Part shown: positions 5,821-9,064 of the stretch, in pieces | Layout: each line of letters starts with the position of its first letter | How positions within the stretch are numbered: position 1 is the first letter of the stretch | Assembly: GCA_030673265.1 (NCBI GenBank) | Contig: DAOVJK010000107.1 | Span: 1-9,064 of the forward strand | Length of the DNA: 9,064 nt | From: Pseudomonadota bacterium | GTDB lineage: Bacteria > Desulfobacterota > Desulfobulbia > Desulfobulbales > JAGXFP01 | Direction of reading: 5' to 3' | Program-made: the position numbers and the translations under genes | Notes under the pieces: model-generated | Seen by the model: the letters and a program-made list of their open reading frames with translations, nothing else | Database searches by the model: none | Told to the model about the DNA's origin: nothing

Positions 5821-7488
5821 ATGAAGATCGCACTGGTCCAGATAAATCCGCATATCGGCAACTTCTCCCACAATTGCGCAAAAATTGTCCAGGCGGCAAC
5901 GCGAGCCCGGGAAAGCGACTGCGAGCTGGTTATTTTCCCTGAGCTGGCCGTAAGCGGCTACCCCCCCCAGGACCTACTGGAACGCCATTCTTTCATTGAA
6001 GACCATGAGCTGGCCCTTGGCCGCCTGATAAAAAAAATCAGCGGCATCGGGGTCATCATTGGCGCGATCACCAGAAACACCGCCGAAACAGGCAAGCCCC
6101 TGCATAACAGTGCCATCCTCTTCGACAACGGCGCCATCCTGGGGGCAGTCCACAAACAACTACTCCCCTCCTATGATGTCTTTGACGAGGCCAGATATTT
6201 TGAACCAGGCACTCAAGGGTTGTCTACGGTCAACTACAAGGGCTTGAATTTAACCATGACCATCTGTGAGGACATCTGGAATGACAAGGATTCAGCCCCA
6301 CAACAGATCTATGCCAGCGACCCGGTCAGTGGTGCAATAAATGGTGCAAACGGCGCAGTTGACCTTATTATCAATCTTGCCGCCTCACCCTTCCGGCTCG
6401 GCAAAGCAGACCTGAGATACAAAATCTTCACCACGATCAGCCGCAAATACAAGACCCCTCTGCTTTACGTCAATCAGATCGGCGGTCAAGACTCTCTTCT
6501 GTTCGACGGCGGTTGTCTGGCCATAAACAGCCACGGCCAAATCGTCGCTGCCGCCAAACGTTTCAAAGAGGAGATGTTGGTAATTGATTCCGACCAACTG
6601 CAAGAACCGGCAGCCTCCCCCCTTAGCCTCACCAAAAAAGATGAATTGCCCGACCTTTTCGAAGCACTGGTTATGGGTACCAGAGATTATGTCCGCAAGT
6701 GTGGCTTCAGCACATGTATAATCGGCCTGTCCGGGGGGATCGACTCGGCCCTTACCGCAGCCATAGCCTGTGCTGCTCTGGGCGAAGAAAATGTTATGGG
6801 AGCGGCAATGCCTTCACCATACAGCTCCGAAGAAAGTATTGCCGATGCCAGAGAACTGGCCGTTAACCTGGGCATCGAACTTAAAGTAATTCCCATCACT
6901 TTCATTTTCCAGGCCCAGCTAAAAACCCTGCACCCCGTCATGGGCGATCTTGATCACAGTATTACCGAGCAAAATCTCCAGGCCCGGATCAGAGGTTCGA
7001 TATTAATGGCCATGTCAAATCAGTTTGGTTCAATGCTGCTGTCAACCGGCAACAAATCAGAAATGGCCGTCGGCTACTGTACCCTGTACGGTGATATGAG
7101 CGGTGGTCTGGCCGTGATCGCCGACGTCCCCAAACTCATGGTTTACAGCCTGGCCAATTACGTTAATCGCGAGAAGACCATAATCCCGTTAAGCACTATC
7201 GAGAAACCACCAAGCGCTGAGTTGGCCCCCGACCAGATGGATCAGGACGACCTGCCCCCCTACGAAATCCTTGACCCAATCCTCACGGCCTGGCTGGAGG
7301 AGAACCGTAGTGAATCAGAAATAATCAAGATGGGGTTTGACCGGGATACCGTCCAAGACACCATCCGCCGCGTAAAAACCAACGAATACAAGCGCAAACA
7401 GGCCCCCCCCGGCCTCAAAGTCACCAGCAAGGCCTTCGGCTACGGTCGCCGATACCCAACCGCCGAGAACTACCAGGAGAAGGCTTGA
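5821..7488 (+). CDS. nadE: Glutamine-dependent NAD+ synthetase NadE
   Basis: NadE makes NAD+ from nicotinic acid adenine dinucleotide and ATP, using ammonia released from glutamine, in the cytoplasm. The 555-residue protein has both expected domains. The N-terminal glutaminase (CN-hydrolase fold, about 1-270) has a Glu-Lys-Cys triad: Glu41 in IFPELAVSGYPP, Lys112 in AVHKQLLPSYDVFDE and Cys149 in MTICEDIWND. The synthetase domain (about 280-555) has the P-loop SGGIDS (304-309), STGNKSEMAVGY (408-419), YGDMSGGLAVIADVPK (423-438) and a complete tail with KAFGYGRRYP. The ATG gives the standard MKIALVQINP opening but has no clear ribosome site. The 3' end overlaps the cytochrome start by one base. 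Two runs of eight C in the gene encode ordinary Pro/Gly-rich segments, and the frame stays open. Confidence 0.97.
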   Translation: MKIALVQINPHIGNFSHNCAKIVQAATRARESDCELVIFPELAVSGYPPQDLLERHSFIEDHELALGRLIKKISGIGVIIGAITRNTAETGKPLHNSAILFDNGAILGAVHKQLLPSYDVFDEARYFEPGTQGLSTVNYKGLNLTMTICEDIWNDKDSAPQQIYASDPVSGAINGANGAVDLIINLAASPFRLGKADLRYKIFTTISRKYKTPLLYVNQIGGQDSLLFDGGCLAINSHGQIVAAAKRFKEEMLVIDSDQLQEPAASPLSLTKKDELPDLFEALVMGTRDYVRKCGFSTCIIGLSGGIDSALTAAIACAALGEENVMGAAMPSPYSSEESIADARELAVNLGIELKVIPITFIFQAQLKTLHPVMGDLDHSITEQNLQARIRGSILMAMSNQFGSMLLSTGNKSEMAVGYCTLYGDMSGGLAVIADVPKLMVYSLANYVNREKTIIPLSTIEKPPSAELAPDQMDQDDLPPYEILDPILTAWLEENRSESEIIKMGFDRDTVQDTIRRVKTNEYKRKQAPPGLKVTSKAFGYGRRYPTAENYQEKA

Positions 7489-9064
7489 TGTCACCTCGCC
7501 TGACCCTGCTGTTTGCCCTGCTGATCGTCTTTTGCCTGGTGATCCGCGAAAATCTCACCCAGCGCCCGGACCGCCTCTACCAACTTACGGATGGCCGCAT
7601 CGATATGTGTTTGTCCTGTCACCAGAGCGAGAGACTTGACAGCGCCCATGACAGCAAGGTCCTTGGCTGCGCAGTCTGCCATCTCGGCGACCCCCTGGCC
7701 ATCGACAAAGAAAACGGTCACCTCAATATGGTCAACAACCCCGGAGACTTACGGGTAGTTGAGAGGACCTGCGGCATTGAGGGGTGCCATGCGATCGACA
7801 TCCCCAAAGTTAAGAACTCACTGATGGCCACCAACCGTGGCATTCTGGCGACCCTGCTCTATTATTGGGGAGAGGCGGAACATCAGAACGGCGACTTTTC
7901 AGTAGAGAAATTAATCGCAACCGGCGAAACCTCGCTGGCCATCGACTATTATCGCAAACTATGCGCCACCTGCCATCTCTGGAAACAGAAAAACGACCTA
8001 CCCGATGCCGACCAATTTTTTAATGAAAAAGGCGGCGGCTGCACGGCCTGCCACCACATCAAAGGCGAAGCCCGGCCCGGAGAAGACCCTCAGAAAGTCC
8101 ATCCCCTGATCATCAAGAAAGTGCCGGTTGCAAACTGTGTGCGTTGTCATAATCGCAGCGGCCGGGTGGGCACCTCTTACCAGGGCATTTACGAGGCGGA
8201 AGGCTACGGCACCCCCTTTGAAGATGGCCAATTGTCATCAAAACAATTGCCGGGTAACCGTTTCTACCTGGAACTCGACGACGACATCCATCACCGAAAA
8301 GGCATGGCCTGCATAGATTGTCATACCAGAGAAGAGATCATGGGCGACGGCAATAACTACGCCCATTACGAAGAACAGCTGGAGATCAACTGCACCACCT
8401 GCCACAGCACCAACCCCGGCACGACCCGCAAGAAAAGGCAATTGAACAACATCAGCCTGGAACAAGGCAAACCGGTGCTGATCTCCAAACTTGACGACAA
8501 GAAGCACCCGTTACTGCCTCCTAAAAGCGGAACCTGCGACTACCAGGGCCACCGGCGGCTATCCTGTGAATCATGCCACTCAAGCTGGGTACCCCAATGT
8601 TACGGTTGCCACGTCAAGAGAGATATGACCGACACCCATCTCGACAAGCTGAGCTTGAAAGAAACCCAAGGCTGGTGGGAGGAAGGCAGATCATATCTCC
8701 GTTATGAAAGACCAATGCTGGCAGTATGGGCTGATGAAGTGGTGATCGTAACCCCGGGTTGCCAGGACATCGTGACCCTGATTAACGAGGATGGCGAACC
8801 GGAGCAGCAGTTCAACTCTTTTACCATGGCCGCCTTAAACCCGCACACCACCCAACCTGGCGGACGAAGCTGTGGCGACTGTCATGCCTCCGGTAAGACT
8901 ATCGGCCTGGGAGAGGGTACCCTGTGGCGGGAAAACGGCGAATGGCGTTTCAACCCGCTAAACTTAGGAGTGGAGACAGCGGTCGGAACCAGCCCGCCCT
9001 TGGACGGTTTCGTGGATATCAACGGCACTCCGTTGCAAAAGAGTTCCAGGGCCGATTTACGCCC
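7488..9064 (+). CDS. Multiheme c-type cytochrome, 3' end outside window
   Basis: This is an open frame from ATG at 7488 to the window edge (525 codons, no stop). It encodes a secreted or membrane-anchored electron carrier with covalent haems. Residues 5-19 are a hydrophobic segment after MSPR; no clear cleavage site follows, so an uncleaved inner-membrane anchor facing the periplasm is plausible. Ten CXXCH sites are visible: Cys41, 61, 159, 185, 217, 275, 302, 360, 371 and 462. An eleventh, of CX4CH form (CGIEGCH), is at 95-101. A heme-free stretch (376-461) with a lone Cys425 precedes the last site. The start has AGGAG eight bases upstream and shares the A of the nadE TGA (TGATG), so the genes are coupled. 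I do not recognise a named family; partners, final haem count and location are unknown. Confidence 0.9.
   Translation, partial: MSPRLTLLFALLIVFCLVIRENLTQRPDRLYQLTDGRIDMCLSCHQSERLDSAHDSKVLGCAVCHLGDPLAIDKENGHLNMVNNPGDLRVVERTCGIEGCHAIDIPKVKNSLMATNRGILATLLYYWGEAEHQNGDFSVEKLIATGETSLAIDYYRKLCATCHLWKQKNDLPDADQFFNEKGGGCTACHHIKGEARPGEDPQKVHPLIIKKVPVANCVRCHNRSGRVGTSYQGIYEAEGYGTPFEDGQLSSKQLPGNRFYLELDDDIHHRKGMACIDCHTREEIMGDGNNYAHYEEQLEINCTTCHSTNPGTTRKKRQLNNISLEQGKPVLISKLDDKKHPLLPPKSGTCDYQGHRRLSCESCHSSWVPQCYGCHVKRDMTDTHLDKLSLKETQGWWEEGRSYLRYERPMLAVWADEVVIVTPGCQDIVTLINEDGEPEQQFNSFTMAALNPHTTQPGGRSCGDCHASGKTIGLGEGTLWRENGEWRFNPLNLGVETAVGTSPPLDGFVDINGTPLQKSSRADLR

Noticed and set aside
5756..5890. 13-bp direct repeat GCAAAAATTGTCC flanking the nadE start
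   Set aside because: One repeated 13-mer is expected by chance in a window of this size, and the second copy lies in coding sequence.
5961..7410. Two C8 tracts in nadE (5961-5968 and 7403-7410) as possible phase-variation sites
   Set aside because: Both encode Pro/Gly-rich family segments, the frame is intact, and NAD+ synthetase is an unlikely phase-variable gene.

Overview
The window looks like chromosome from an anaerobic, cytochrome-rich bacterium, most likely a deltaproteobacterium (Desulfobacterota, Desulfuromonadales- or Desulfobulbales-like). The reasons are a multiheme c-type cytochrome with at least eleven haem sites, an AhbD-type radical SAM haem enzyme beside classical hemE and hemH, and a moderate GC content. 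Taxonomy is inferred from gene content only. All six complete genes look intact, and I see no IS element, CRISPR array, tRNA or rRNA.

Layout, left to right. Bases 1-215 hold no gene, but contain a 109-bp inverted repeat built of 7-bp units. Bases 216-2867 are a tight minus-strand operon, hemE > HD-domain hydrolase > hemH: hemE and the HD gene share one base, and 13 bp separate the HD gene from hemH. A 201-bp gap with an imperfect inverted repeat precedes a minus-strand ahbD-like radical SAM gene (3069-4133). This gene has a good sigma70-like promoter whose -10 box lies inside a perfect 7+6+7 palindrome. Next, still on the minus strand, is a PIN-PhoH ATPase gene (4248-5564). A 256-bp divergent region then separates it from a plus-strand pair: glutamine-dependent NAD+ synthetase nadE (5821-7488) and a multiheme cytochrome c gene. 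The cytochrome start overlaps the nadE stop (TGATG), and the gene runs off the right edge.

How the genes fit together: HemE makes coproporphyrinogen III, HemH inserts iron into a porphyrin, and AhbD-type enzymes decarboxylate Fe-coproporphyrin III to haem b. The window therefore carries parts of two textbook haem routes side by side, next to a gene for a haem-rich electron carrier. The HD protein inside the hem operon has no known role there. The points most worth a second look are the mixed haem gene set, the operator-like palindrome at ahbD, the HD protein, the nadE-cytochrome coupling with its CX4CH haem site, and the heptad-repeat element.
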